Below, in pieces: positions 10,684-24,326 of a DNA stretch of 32,741 nt. The notes beneath the pieces were generated by a model, which saw only the letters and a program-made list of their open reading frames with translations, was not told where the DNA came from and did no database searches. The translations under genes and the position numbers were made by a program. Source of the stretch: Elysia marginata (lineage: Eukaryota > Mollusca > Gastropoda > Plakobranchidae); the NCBI GenBank assembly GCA_019649035.1, contig BMAT01008736.1, positions 75,355 to 108,095 of the forward strand, written 5' to 3'. Within the stretch, counting starts at the first letter, position 1. The number at the start of each line of letters is the position of its first letter.

Positions 10684-13540
10684 GACAGACAAAAAATACG
10701 GAGAGGGTAGCACAGGAAGTCTATTCTGTAGGACCTATGATTAATGATACCAATCTCATAAAACTAGAGTCATGCAGTATACCTGGGGGTCAGAAGACGA
10801 ATTTCATTTGGTAAAGAAAAGGAGGAAAGCGGGGTAGCCGCTAACGTCTATATCGACAATTTTTATTAATTTAGATAATGTGTCTGCGATGGAGGCAATG
10901 CGATAAGACCTGACTGCCGTTAGGCGCTAGCAGCTGCTGCAAGGGTCATACTATGCTTTGACAGGTAAGAAAGAGTAAGAGAGCCCTGGCTGAGAACGTC
11001 CTGAGGCCACCACGTAACAACCAGACCAGCTCCTGTTGTCCGGCACCGAGATAAAAACACTTTATTATATTAATGAAGGCGTAACCTTCGTGTGTGTTGA
11101 CCTCCACTTGATCCAGCTGTCTCGCGTTTACTGTTGAAGACGGAAGGTTCAATTTGTCTACAACAGGTATATAAAAATCGACCTTGTCTGCCGACGCCTT
11201 TCGGCCTAACTGATTTTTCCGACAACAATCATGGGCAGTGACTTATTTATTTACCACGAGAATCTTTGCTGTGGTTTTTATGCAGTGACATGAGATGACT
11301 TCAGTCGCAGATACATGAGTTTTTGAAAGGCTGAGGGTAGGCCTTGTCCATTCATATCACCACGGTGTAACACGCTGCAGGGGGCTGCTACTATGCACCG
11401 TGTGACCTGCAACTATCTGGAACTATAAAAATACCCGGTACTCATGTATTCATATTTACATTAATTATGTTCCTATCCTATTTGAATTTCATAACGGTTC
11501 AACTACGCCAAATATTTGCGCCCATCATTTCCCAAGGTCTTACAGTTACAGAGATGTAAGAAAGGTTAACTAGGCTATACTTAAACAGGTTTAAAGATGG
11601 CTACATTATAATGTTTTTCCATTACAAGATTTTATGCATGTATTTGCCTTGGTGAACTTTAAAGCATCGCACGTGAGATATAGAGAAATAAAGATAATAA
11701 CTTCAGTGGTTTCATTTTTATACCATGCAATATGCTTTAAAAAAACTTTGATGGGCCCAAGCCCCAGTTTAGCTGACATCAGTTTTCACGGGAGAATCAA
11801 CATCTGGAATGATAATTATGCTTTCTGAAATTTCCCATGGATAACCCTGGGTTGCCTCTGCTTGTGGTGACAATTTTACGGCTCTAAGTTTTAAGCACCA
11901 CGAACAAGAAATTTAAATATTTTGAGGACATGGATACCCTTTTATAAATAATCTTTCTGAACAACAGAATGACAAGTTTTATACATAACCTCGACTAAAA
12001 TTGTTCTTCTTCATTGTGTTTGAAATCAACAATCGTTAGGATAAATTTTTGTCTTGCAGCTTGTGGGGTAATACTAGGAAAGTTGACAGATTAAGATAAA
12101 GTACTTAAGAACATGGCAACAATGTTGAATAAACCTATAGTAAACTTCGATCATCTATTCTACGAACTACGAATAGTGTAGAAGAAATCTAAAATCATCC
12201 ATGAATCACTGTGCCCACCCGTTTCCCCCTTAGGTAAAAATTTCAGCGCACATTGGGCGCCTTGTACACAATTTTTTGCTAAACGGGAACGCTATAAATA
12301 TTTCCTTTTACCTTCTGCAATAAGACTTTTTGATTCTTAAGTCTTTCACATTATTTACCTACGTTTTAATATGACCTGTTGTAAGTTATTGATCCAGTTT
12401 TTATTTACATTCCTATGATATTTCTACAGCTTTCTTTCGGTAACATTCATGAGATACTTTATAACTATAATATATATTTTTTTTTCTATTTTAACATCTA
12501 AAAATGAACCTTTTGTAGGACATGCATCTCTAATCTACTTTTCGTACATTCATTTACGAATGAATATATATATTTTATTGTGTTATGAGAATCTAAATGC
12601 ACTTTGAACACGCCGAAGTTCTTCTCTTTTAACGGATCAACAAAGAATATCTTATCTCATATTATCTTGTCTAATCTTATCCTAAGGAGAAAAAATGTAG
12701 CCTAGGTTTGGAAGGGAAACTGAGTGGACTTGAGTGAACTGGATATATGCAAAATGCATGCACCTGTTCAATGTTTTTTTAAGTATTCTGATAATAATTT
12801 GATCGCCACTAAACTAAAAATCTTAGACTTGCTTTATTGTCACTGAAAGCTTTCTCTTGGTTGTCAAAAACAAAGAGTCTACACGAAAGGACAAGTAACT
12901 ATAATCACAGTAAGCATGGTTGTCAAATATCTAGAAATATGCAACAATAAATATCTACGATTTCAACGAAGATTAAGTAGAACTAAATTAGTTGGAGAAA
13001 ACGCCAAACCAGCGACAATCTAGTGTTAGTAAAAAAAGGAGGGACAAGCAAGATATTCAAATAATATTGCTTTCTTCAAAAAGGTTTTAAAAAACCAACT
13101 AAAAACTTAAATCGCTTTGAGATCTAGATTGGTCGATGTTTATAGTTGTATTGCTTTAAATACAAGCATTGGTAGCTTCTCTGTAAACCGAAAGCCTACA
13201 ACTATTATATTGTGCTAATGAAATTTTTAAAAAAGTAGCTTATGCCAAGGTGTGAGGCAAACGACGTGGCTTGCTGATATTAACTAAAAAGCCACCAACA
13301 ACACGAACTCAATATGCTATATGAGAAGTTTTGTAATCAATAGACTTGAGGCAGATTAAAAAGTGAACACAACCACCAAATGACACAAGCGAAGCTGTTC
13401 AAAGACCCAGGCAAGACAATACATTCTAGATACTCAAATACTCGCACCAATTCTACGGAGATCGGACAGATGCTGTTCACACATAGGGTAGAGCTACGCA
13501 AAGAGAGGAAAACTAAATGTGTGTGGTGAATATGCGAAAA
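10684..13540. other. Non-coding AT-rich stretch
   Basis: No coding exon recognised. It contains a hairpin-capable element at 11361-11402 (CACGGTG/CACCGTG arms with an inner GCAG-GGGG-CTGC). Open frames near 10946-11152 and 11634-11828 show no family signature. Confidence 0.55.
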
Positions 13541-13542
13541 AG

Positions 13543-13628
13543 ATGGATAGGTAGATAGATGGATAGATAGATATTTAGTTGACAGATAGATAGGTAGATA
13601 GGTAGAGAGGGATAAGGAGAGAGGGAGA

Positions 13629-13686
<58 letters not shown>
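13543..13686 (+). repeat. (GATA/GGTA)n passing into (GA)n microsatellite
   Basis: Imperfect GATA/GTAG units (13543-13610) lead into GGGAGA and then about 27 GA units to 13686. The complement gives the Ser-Leu and Tyr-Leu-Ser frame on the minus strand. Confidence 0.95.
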
Positions 13687-13688
<2 letters not shown>

Positions 13689-13689
13689 T

Positions 13690-15351
13690 TACTCAACTTT
13701 TTGACATCGCCTATGAGCCATAGGGATTAGAGTGCCTCAGGTGAAGTTGGCATCCGTCAGGACTTTGACGTCACCATTTCACCAGGAGTTACTGTTTTGT
13801 TTACCCTTTCTCTTTTATTTTGCTATTTCAATATAATAAAGATAGATAGTACTTTAATTATAAAAAAAGTTAAAAATGAAATTATAGACAAACAACAATA
13901 TTTTTGGCGGCGCACTATTTGAGAAACGAGTCGCTGTTCTTTTTGGTTTACAAAATAAAAAAAAAAGCATTATTGAAGATCTTGTACAATCTGGAACAGA
14001 AGATACAATGCGTTTTAGTTAGCCTCCTATTATCAAGACCTTTGTTTTTGTTTAGAAAGGCTATTAAAAATCTTAATGTAGAACCCACAAAGGACAGTTA
14101 ACTTGCAAGAGTCACAAAAATTATTCATGCGAAAAATGTTTTGATGGTTTTTTCATGGATAAAAAGATTCATTTAGTTGCTTTTCACACTTAAATTTTAC
14201 ATAAGAGAAGACTTAAAAAAGAAAAGAAAACAAACAAAAAACACTGAAGGCAATTTCTAACATCTTAACAGAAAAGACAAAAGCAAATTAGAGCCTTCGT
14301 TTCAAGCAGCCGAAACTTTATTACAAGGCTGAAAAAGGAAAAATTTTTATCTGATGTATTTTCTAAAAACTTAACTTATCTTTAAAGTCATACATGCTGT
14401 AACCTACATAATGTCTAATTGACTAAAGGAAAATTTTAAAGTTATAAGTAGGCGTATAGTTTCGATATGTGAAGAGAAAATGTTAACAGCTACATAATTA
14501 GGAAAATTTCGATAGGAAAGTGCTTTTATAAAGGAGTTCACACAATCTTACTTGTTTCGCTAAAGAAAAGTACAGCACTTTATCACCCCGAGTTTATAAG
14601 GAATAAAAGAGCGAAGCGTCGAGAGAAAAATGAGAATCAAAGTTACTGACGCATCATTAAAGTGGGACTTTGTCTTTTCTATTAATAAAATAAACCATAA
14701 GATGTTAATAAGACTTTGCATGATTGTGAGAAAAATTATTGTAACTTCATTCCTGAGTAGAGATTGTGTAAACTAGAGCTATTCTTTTAGTAATTCATTA
14801 CCACTATTCAGAGTAGAGAAGATGGTACACTGTTGATAAAGACAAGACAAGTAATTGTAATTGAAGAAATAAAGAGAGGAAAAATTTCTTAAACTCGGAG
14901 ACAAAAAAGCACCCATAAAACCCTTTCAGGAATTTGCATTGGCAAATCACAAGCTATCTTGCGGAATTGGTGACGATGTCATTGGAACTAAAACCAGAAC
15001 GTTCAAATTTAAACTATATGTACCGCTTTTTCCTTTTACAATTTACAAAACCCTTTTTTTCTGCCACAAGATGTCAAACTAGGAGGATTCATACTGCTGG
15101 AAGGCAGAGCCAGCAGTGTCACTAATATGACGAAATCTCACCAACACATTTCTCCAATCATCTGCCGCAGAAATGTAACGTTAGTGTACAAATCATAGTC
15201 ACTACTAATAGGCCTCGTTAAAGATCTCGAAATGACGTTTTTTGTTTTGAAAAGGGAATGGAAATGAAAGGTTTGGTAACAACTTAACAAACTTGATCCT
15301 CTGTGTAATTTCTCTTTGTTTTTTGGTATTTCAAGCTCTTTGTCTTTGATG
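13690..15351. other. Non-coding AT-rich stretch
   Basis: No conserved frame, RNA gene or mobile-element end recognised. Confidence 0.6.
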
Positions 15352-15508
15352 NNNNNNNNNNNNNNNNNNNNNNNNNNNNNNNNNNNNNNNNNNNNNNNNN
15401 NNNNNNNNNNNNNNNNNNNNNNNNNNNNNNNNNNNNNNNNNNNNNNNNNNNNNNNNNNNNNNNNNNNNNNNNNNNNNNNNNNNNNNNNNNNNNNNNNNNN
15501 NNNNNNNN
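15352..15508. other. Assembly gap (157 N) ending at a C13 run
   Basis: 157 undetermined bases followed directly by 13 C (15509-15521). The open frames spanning the gap are meaningless. Confidence 0.99.
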
Positions 15509-15521
15509 CCCCCCCCCCCCC

Positions 15522-15936
15522 TCCGCCCAGCTATCTGTTTCTATCAGCCAGGAGGGGGTCGCCACCTTTTTCTTTCGTTCACGTCACTTCTTACTGACAA
15601 AACTAGTTTCACAGTCAACGTTCTGTATATTTTTTATATAACGTTACATGTAATTTACTCTTCTCTGTCTCACTCGTTTTCTCTCACTCTCTCGATCTCC
15701 ATTCCCGAAGTCTTGTCGGACCTTATGACTTTACCCTCATTTCTACTTCATCCTGATATTCTAACCGATGCCACCTTTTTTCTTTGCTTCACCATCTGAG
15801 GTATATATGCCTACTCTTACAGAAACCTCTTCTAACTCACCTAAAGTGATTTTCTTAACATCCTCAGCGAATACCTGGGCGCAGCGAGATAAGCAGGTAC
15901 ACGTAATAGGCGATAAGTCCGCAAGCACTCACGACC
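15522..15936. other. Non-coding stretch, pyrimidine-leaning
   Basis: Unique sequence between the gap and the GA array, with a short TCTC-rich part near 15660-15700. No gene recognised. Confidence 0.55.
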
Positions 15937-16092
15937 GAGAAAGAGAGAGGTAGAGAGAGAGAAAGATAGATAGATAGAGAGAAATATAAATAAAGATAGA
16001 GAGAGACGGAGTGAGGCAGAGAGGGAGAGGAAGACTGACAGAGCTTCACTTAAAAGCTGTATGCAAAAGTAAACTGAAAATTGGAGAGAGAG

Positions 16093-16159
<67 letters not shown>

Positions 16160-16358
16160 GAGAAAGGTAAATAAAGAGAGAGAGAAGAAAACTGACAGAG
16201 CATCACTTAAAAGCTGTATGCAAAAGTAATCTGAAAATTGGAGAGAGAGAGAGAAAAATAAAGAGAGAGAGAAAGTGAAACAGAGAGGGAGAAGAAGACT
16301 GATAGAGCATCACTTAAAAGCTGTATGCAAAAGTAAACTGAAAATTGGAGAGAGAGAT

Positions 16359-16416
<58 letters not shown>

Positions 16417-16417
16417 A
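15937..16417 (+). repeat. (GA)n/(GATA)n/(GACA)n array with a 51-bp unique core repeated three times
   Basis: GA-rich arrays separate three near-identical 51-bp cores at 16034-16084, 16191-16241 and 16298-16348, differing at only a few positions. Each core starts ACTGAYAGAG and ends CTGAAAATTGG, and is preceded by an AAATAAAGA/CAGAGAGGGAGA-type leader. A (GACA)6 run lies at 16135-16158 and a long (GA)n at 16360-16411. Spacing of the cores is 157 and 107 bp, so the unit was duplicated and the GA spacers changed length. Confidence 0.92.
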
Positions 16418-16419
16418 TG

Positions 16420-17772
<1,353 letters not shown>

Positions 17773-18648
17773 TCAGAAGAACTGGAAAGTCATGAAATCA
17801 AGTTAAGAAGGCCCAGTACAGGTAACGGTAGAGAATTCTGGTTTGTAGCCCGTACTCGGACACACGATGACGACCGCAGTGATGGGGATGGCAGTGCTTA
17901 ATAAATAATTTTTCTCGATTCCGTTCATAACTTGTAAATATTGCGTTGCAGAGGACACAGAACACCCAAATGGTCACGGACTTAAGCATTGATTATCGAT
18001 CGCTAAGGTCACCTAATAATATAAAAGGTCATTAAGCTTTGCGATAACTTTATAAATTAATAGATTCTTTGAATTGATACGGTATCCACATGGTGTGCAT
18101 CATCAATAGAGAGGCGAAAAGTGGTTCGCAACGTGGATAACCATTTGATTTTTTTTTATAAGTATTTTGTTTAAAAAAGTCAACCAAAAGAGTTTTAGGA
18201 TGTTGTGCCTTGTTATACATGTATTGCGGTAACCCATAGATACCATGAGAAGTAAGTTATTCTGTAATCGGTGTAAGTCTCTCCCACCAACAGAAAGGCA
18301 GTCACCATCGGTTCAAAGCTGTCTTATGAACCATGAGGTTTATGAAGGAAGTCGCTTAATATGACACATGCTTGAGATTTAGAACCAGTGACTTTTACGT
18401 ATACCTTTCATTTTATGTTCGTCACTAAATGAGCAAACTTTCCCTGTCAGTGATTATAACCCAAAAGATTTTAGAAAACTTCAGCTAAATATAGAAAACA
18501 ACGGATTTTATCTCTAGAGAGGTAAATTAACGTGATTGCAATAGTAATAATCAATTAAATAATATTTCCCACATAGCTTTCACCAAGACCCATTACAATT
18601 TTTCTCAAAAGTACCAAAACATTTTCCGAGCTTTTATCTCTTACCTAG

Positions 18649-18711
18649 TAGGCCCACTATGGTAATGATTAGGCCCACTGAGTTAATAATTAGGCCTATC
18701 AAGTTACTTAT
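18649..18711 (+). repeat. Three-copy 21-bp tandem repeat in MEF2 intron 1
   Basis: Copies begin TAGGCCCACT at 18649 and 18670 and TAGGCCTATC at 18691; the second half of each unit (GTTAATAAT-like) is more degenerate. Confidence 0.8.
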
Positions 18712-18894
18712 TATTTTTTGGCAATACTTCACACAATGCTAGTTTTATCTTGTCATCTTTCACCTTGAAATTTAAACGGCTTGAGGTTTTTTTTCGGGTC
18801 AGTCCAGATTAAATAAACGGAACCTTTGCTTTCATGAATTTTAGTGCAAGGCAAGAACAAGAGGGCAAAATGTTAACAAATTTTATTGCGATAC

Positions 18895-18986
18895 AAAAAA
18901 GGAAAGAGAGAGAGAAGGAGAAGAAGAAGAAGAGAAAGAGGAAGACGAGAAAGAAGAAAAAGAGGAAGAAGAAGATGAAGAAGAAA
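18895..18986 (+). repeat. Polypurine tract (GAA/GGA/GA)
   Basis: 92 nt of A and G with only two interruptions (C at 18946, T at 18976), in MEF2 intron 1. Such mirror-like purine tracts can form triplex structure; that is inference. Confidence 0.9.
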
Positions 18987-20473
18987 TTTGGAAAAAAAGG
19001 AAAAGATAGTACCAACGTAGGCAAAGGAATGGTAACGTTAAGTCTGTTAAACCGAACATAGACGTTTTTTTTTCATTCAATATCCTAAAATTCGCCGATC
19101 TCTTACATGTTCCTTGATTGCTTCAATAAAAAACACAAATATGTGCTGCATTTTCGGTTCGTTCTTGAAAATAATGAAGAAAAATAATAGAAGCTGATGA
19201 TCTTCAGATGGAGAGGAGAATGTTTCTCTGTAGTGTTAGCCTATCTTGATCACCTTTTAGCATTGCTTTTAATTCATATAAGCTACAGATGCGTTTGACT
19301 ACAGACTTAATGTATGATTGCAGAGGAACGGTTTAAATCACTTTGATTTATTCTTCCTGAGAGTGAAGTTCTCTAAAAATAAACGTATCATGTTTATTGT
19401 TGTTGTTTTTAATATCACCATTATTTTTCTCATTATCATTACCATTCATGTTGTGTCATTGTTTTCACAAAATGTTTGGACCTCAAATGCTGCACACGCG
19501 TAGCTAACAATACAAAAGCAAAAAAAGTGCTAAGATTGTTATGAATTAAAAGAATGAATTGAAAAATGCGCAAACTAGAGCAAAGAAAAAAAAAAACATG
19601 AAAAGACACCCAGCATTGTTGATACATTTGTACCAAAGATTACCCCCTCTTCACACTCCTCTTGAGTGCTTGTGCATCAATCTATTGTTGAAATCTCCCC
19701 GGGACCTTTATCGAGAGCTCAGCCAAACAAAGCGCAGATAAATCTTTTATATTTGATCATACTTCGAGACAAATACGCATTTTTCGTCAAATACTAAAAA
19801 AACAAAAAACAAAAAAACAAAAACCAACAAACCTTGTCTGATCGCATCGACAAAAGCCTCGACTACTTTTTCAGATGGAAATCTAAGTGAGCAGCGCATG
19901 ATACGAGAGTTTTCACCAGTACCGCACTAGGGAGGCGTTGCTTATCGCTATGGACTTAATAACTACACACGGGTCTTGCGACATCACAACAATTTATAGA
20001 TCAGGGAACAGTAAAGAAAAAATTCACTTAAGGCAAGCACGCGAAAACTATCTCTCGCCAATTTATTTCTTTTTATGCAAAGCACTTCGAGAAATACAAT
20101 TAGGAGAGTGGTTTATAATGGCCTGGAACGTCACAAAAACCGGGAAGTATTCTTGTTTTCTGGCTTAGTCCTCTTAGAAATGAATCCTTATGAGCTCATT
20201 CACACGAGGAAGAACAGATCAAATTTAGGCAAACTGCGGGTATTTTTTTTATTTTGTCTCTTCTTCAATACTCTGTAGCAAGCCGCATGCCACTTTTGTA
20301 ATAAAGTCATATCTAAAAAAAAACATACATAAAATGAGGCAAAATACTTTTAATGAAGATTGCCCACATTAGAGGCGTGCAACTTTTCTCAATATTTTAT
20401 AATTTTCATCTCCCATGAATTAAGAATTTTCAAAACGTCTCCGAAACAGAATTAATTTAAGGAAAAAGAAAAG

Positions 20474-20480
<7 letters not shown>

Positions 20481-20521
<41 letters not shown>
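20481..20521. repeat. (GA)20 microsatellite in MEF2 intron 1
   Basis: Uninterrupted GA run about 650 nt into the intron from the donor of coding exon 1. Confidence 0.95.
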
Positions 20522-20524
<3 letters not shown>

Positions 20525-21129
20525 TGCTCAGGAAACTCGTTCCCAAAACTGAAAATTGCTGTTTTGATAGCCAGTTGATGCAAACTCTTCAGCATTTCAA
20601 ACACGCACTTTCGACCAACATAACTAATGATGAACATCATCGTTTTTGGATAAAGATTTCAAGGAAAATAATGTTCGGTGCGTGTAACTGACCCTTTCTA
20701 GTGAATGACACATAGAAAAGATTATAATGATGAGCTTGTTAGATTGGTTTGCTCCTTCAAATTTCACAACCGCGCTCGATGTTTTTGACGGACACCTGCA
20801 ACAAAGAGTCTCTTTTATCTGTTTTTTCTGGGGTTCAATTCCACACCATTAAAGGACTCGGTAAATATTTTTCACCTAACTTTTTTCCTTTCAAAACTAT
20901 CTGAAAAAAATCGGAGTGTGAGTTTTGAGTAGACCAGTTTATTTTGACTGTTCTGTTCTACTTTTCAACATTTGTTGAAAATTAAAGAAAAAACAACGAT
21001 TTAAACAGGTCTATAATTGTGCATGTAGAAAATACACCCACGTTCTCGCATTAATTTTTTATCTCTACAGCAGTATGCAAAATGTATTTACATTATATTA
21101 TCCTATAGGTTATACTGCCAATAGCTTAC

Positions 21130-21183
21130 CTGTCTGTTTCTTTCATCTCCGATACGGGAGATCTGTATTTTTTTGCGTCCCAT
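21130..21183 (-). CDS. Mef2: MEF2 first coding exon (residues 1-18, start of MADS box)
   Basis: Read on the minus strand, this exon begins CC-ATG-GG and encodes MGRKKIQISRIGDERNRQ, the N-terminal arm and start of the first helix of the MEF2 MADS box. The basic residues R3, K4 and K5 enter the DNA minor groove in known MEF2 structures. The exon is exactly 18 codons and ends CAG|GTAAG, a consensus donor, in phase 0. This is the same boundary used by vertebrate MEF2 genes. An in-frame TAA 16 codons upstream (21229-21231) fixes this ATG as the start. Residue 9 is Ser, where vertebrate MEF2A/C/D have Thr, and residue 12 is Gly, where they have Met; both are within known family variation. MEF2 proteins are nuclear dimeric activators that bind AT-rich sites in muscle, neural and immune genes. 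The identification is secure. Orthology to the single invertebrate Mef2 is inference. Confidence 0.97.
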
Positions 21184-21317
21184 GGTCTTGGTGCTGTTGT
21201 TGGTCTTAGCGCCCTCCAACGTGATTGGTTAAGTGGGGCGACAGCTTGCTACCAAAGGGTGGAGAGATCAGGCTGCGCCCGGGGCTGGAGTAAGCTGTGG
21301 TGTTGCTTCTACACGAT
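21184..21317 (-). other. Mef2: MEF2 5' untranslated part of the first coding exon
   Basis: On the minus strand the sequence upstream of the MEF2 ATG is more GC-rich than its surroundings and begins right after a strong acceptor (pyrimidine-rich stretch ending TTTGTTCAG, AG at 21318-21319). This implies a 134-nt leader portion in this exon and at least one further upstream non-coding exon, as is usual for MEF2 genes. It contains an in-frame TAA 48 nt before the ATG and other stops. The acceptor call rests on consensus only. Confidence 0.7.
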
Positions 21318-24290
21318 CTGAACAAATAAAACAGTTGGAAGAGATTGAGGATGAAGGCACAATCTAATACTATTACAATAATTATGACAAACAAAAAATA
21401 AAAGTTCTTTGGACTTGTTTGATGTCTTGAGAAATAAGCATGTACAAAAGAATTGACCTAATTGTGTACTTTCGAACGACAGTTCAGGCAACGGGTTGCC
21501 CAGGGTTGTTTGCTTCTCTTGACCTTAGTGAACTGCCCAGTTGAGAGTCAACGATTATAATATTGTATGAGTGCAGTATGCAGTTGTTTTTTTTTCCCAC
21601 ATAATTAAGAAGTTGCTGGGTTTTGAAGGTGGCAGTGTTACAGTTTTTTTTAAACTATGACTGTAACCATACTAAGACAGAGACTTGCGCAATTCCCACC
21701 TTAAACTGTACGCAATTCCAACCTAGAACTGTGCGCAATTTCAACGTATAACAGCATACAATTTTTTTATGATCACGCGCAATTAATTAGCTGCAAAAAT
21801 CGCTTTTCATACATAGAGTAGGCCCGAACAAACGCACGCACACAGTAGAAGTCATTCCTTTTATTTTAAGCACCTTTTAATACCACAACTTTATACATTG
21901 AAAAAGCATACGCACAACATCTTGTTCATTTTTTTTAACATTTTTAAAAAAATTACTTACGAGATCACATTTTTTTACCCCTGACCTACATAACTGTTGT
22001 CTGCTCCGAAATTAACTATCTATGAGAAACAGACCGATGATAAAAAAACAACCAAACCTATCTGGTACAAAAAAAAAACAACTTAAAACTCGTTTCGCAT
22101 TTCAAACTCGTTACACAGAAAGTTTATGCAAGAAGTACAACTTCAGATTAAAGTGATTCGGTGTTTTCTTTTTAAAGTTTCGTTCTGCATCTTATCAGGA
22201 ATACAGAGCCAAGAAGTCTGCCAATTGCATGATCCCACGGCTTAAAAAATTAATTCCAAGCGACACAATTTTTAAAAAAACCAGCAACGTTCCCTAAGCT
22301 TGCATCCGCAGCCATATCGCAATAGTTAAGCCCAGTCCAGGACCAACCTAAACCTTCATCAGTATGGATAGAAGTGACTTCATCAAGGCGGTGAAACATC
22401 GAAAACCACAGACGTCATATGCATGACAATGTCAGCGACAAAAGTATGAAGGCAAGAAAAACAATGGTCCAATATTTTTGTCACATCTTGCAATTTTTTA
22501 AACTCCGTCATAGCCTGTCAAAAGGAAGTTACTCATTAATTCTCACATGAAGTCAGCCAGAAAACCCCCCAAACACCTCTCTTAATTTATTTTTCAAATA
22601 AAGTTAAGAGCAAAATGTATGGCCAGGTACCACATGAAGCCTTCACCAACAAGATGTTGTAGCAATATCTCAGATCAACCTACTTTACATTTATACTGTT
22701 TATGAAGTTTAGGGTTATCATATTTAGGGACAAGGCCTACAGTAAAAAAAGAACATAATACCAAACAAGGGAAACTGAATAATGAGAAAATGTTTCTCAT
22801 TGCCTTCCTAAATTTTGAAGTTATAGTTATTCCTTAATTACTTTTCATTTACAAAAAAGGCCCTCTGGGTCTTTTCAGCCTGAAATAATCAATATTGAAA
22901 TCATTTTAAAAAGTCGACATTGAGTTCATTAAACGGAGAGTAAAGTGTGTGGCTTCAAACAACGCATTGACCACAACAGCGGTAAATGAATGTTTCAAGC
23001 AAGTTGGAGTATATCATCATTTTCAAGATGATGACAAGCTGGCTGCCTGCTGAAAAGGGTTGATGGACATAAAAAACCCGCATCTTTCTTTTTATGTCTT
23101 ATTGCTGAAGTAAGGAGTTGCCAAAGAGGGTCCCACTAGCCGTAGATTTCCGTACGACAGTTTTGTTTGTATCTCACAATTAAAAGAGTTTGCATGTGGC
23201 ACCATGGGAATGAAATTCTGTAAGCACCCAGCTATATTATTTCGAAACAAGAAGCAACATATTCATTAAAATTTCAAGTTTCAGTTTCCTCTTATAATCG
23301 AGAAGATTAGTGTAAACAGATAGCCAGAGTTCTAGAAGATCAAGAGATCTTTATGTTTTTTTTTAGGTTAATATCATCCTAACTTAGTTTGATGCCCTTT
23401 TTAATTTGTTCATTTCACACCCAGATCTTCGGGTGACGCCAATTCACAGCGTGTTTTATGCGTCTTCACGCAGTTCTGCCGCCAGCATATCCCACTGTTT
23501 ACCTGTGGTGCTGTACCATTGGGAATTAAAATCAACCACCGGTCCTGACATTCTGGGGATGTACAAGCGTCTAAATTATTTTCTGGGTATATTTAATTTA
23601 TCTTCCTTTCGTATATCTCTACTCTTTAAGTCTGTTTGTCTCTATCAGCCTTTGTATTTGATTGCCTTTTATGAAAGCATACATACGCATTTCAATCCTT
23701 CCACGTCTTGCTTCCGAATTTGAAATTTGAGACTAGCGTATCTAAACTAAAAACGGCATTGACTTTACATTCTGCTTGCTTAGAACATGGTTAATCTACC
23801 AAAGACAGAGACATTATACACGTGAAACATGAATAGAAAGAGAAAGTTAGACGAAGAGGAACTAAATAACATTTTCATTGCCTAAAGGTACTTATCAAGT
23901 AGGTCTCCAGTTAGCTAGTTAATCAGATAGATATATACTTTGGTAAAATTGTAATTGATATGCTCATTGACTTAATTTAATGTGCTGCATCTGCCAAAAT
24001 GATGATAATATTGCCAAAAAACTTAATGTTCATATTAGCCAGATTATAAGGTAGACAACATTATTATTTCATTTTCTTGACGGCATCCGCTCAGATCATT
24101 CATAAAATATGTATTTTTTAAAATTAAAATTATTAATCATTACTATTAAAAAACTTACGGCATTCTGATCCACTTTTTACCTTTTAGTTTTTAATCTCTA
24201 ACATCGGATTCGTTTCAAACGTTGTTCATGCCAAACAGGCCATGGGAATACGTTTCTAACCACAAGCAGGCAAGGATTTTTTCGATGAGA
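21318..24290. other. Non-coding sequence upstream of MEF2 coding exon 1 (5' intron or flank)
   Basis: Apart from the 23-bp tandem repeat and a small perfect hairpin (TCATCAT/ATGATGA at 23014-23034), I recognise no structured element. A 105-aa plus-strand frame (23406-23723) has no family signature. Confidence 0.55.
21688..21779 (+). repeat. Four-copy 23-bp tandem repeat upstream of the MEF2 coding exon
   Basis: CGCAATT motifs recur at 21688, 21711 and 21734, with a degenerate TACAATT at 21757: an exact 23-bp period. The array lies about 370 bp upstream of the acceptor of the first coding exon. Confidence 0.85.
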
Positions 24291-24326
24291 CCCCCCCCCC
24301 CCCTCCCCCTCTCTCTCTCTCTCTCT
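24291..24326 (+). repeat. C13 run with adjoining (CT)n
   Basis: C13, T, C5, then about ten CT units on the plus strand. Confidence 0.95.

Noticed and set aside
15284..15597. 93-aa frames with a long undetermined core
   Set aside because: They span the N gap.
20826..20840. GGGTTCAATTCC, resembling the B box of a tRNA or SINE
   Set aside because: No matching A box or cloverleaf could be drawn from the adjacent bases.
23014..23034. TCATCAT/ATGATGA hairpin as a structured RNA or terminator
   Set aside because: A 7-bp stem is too short to stand out in a window of this size.
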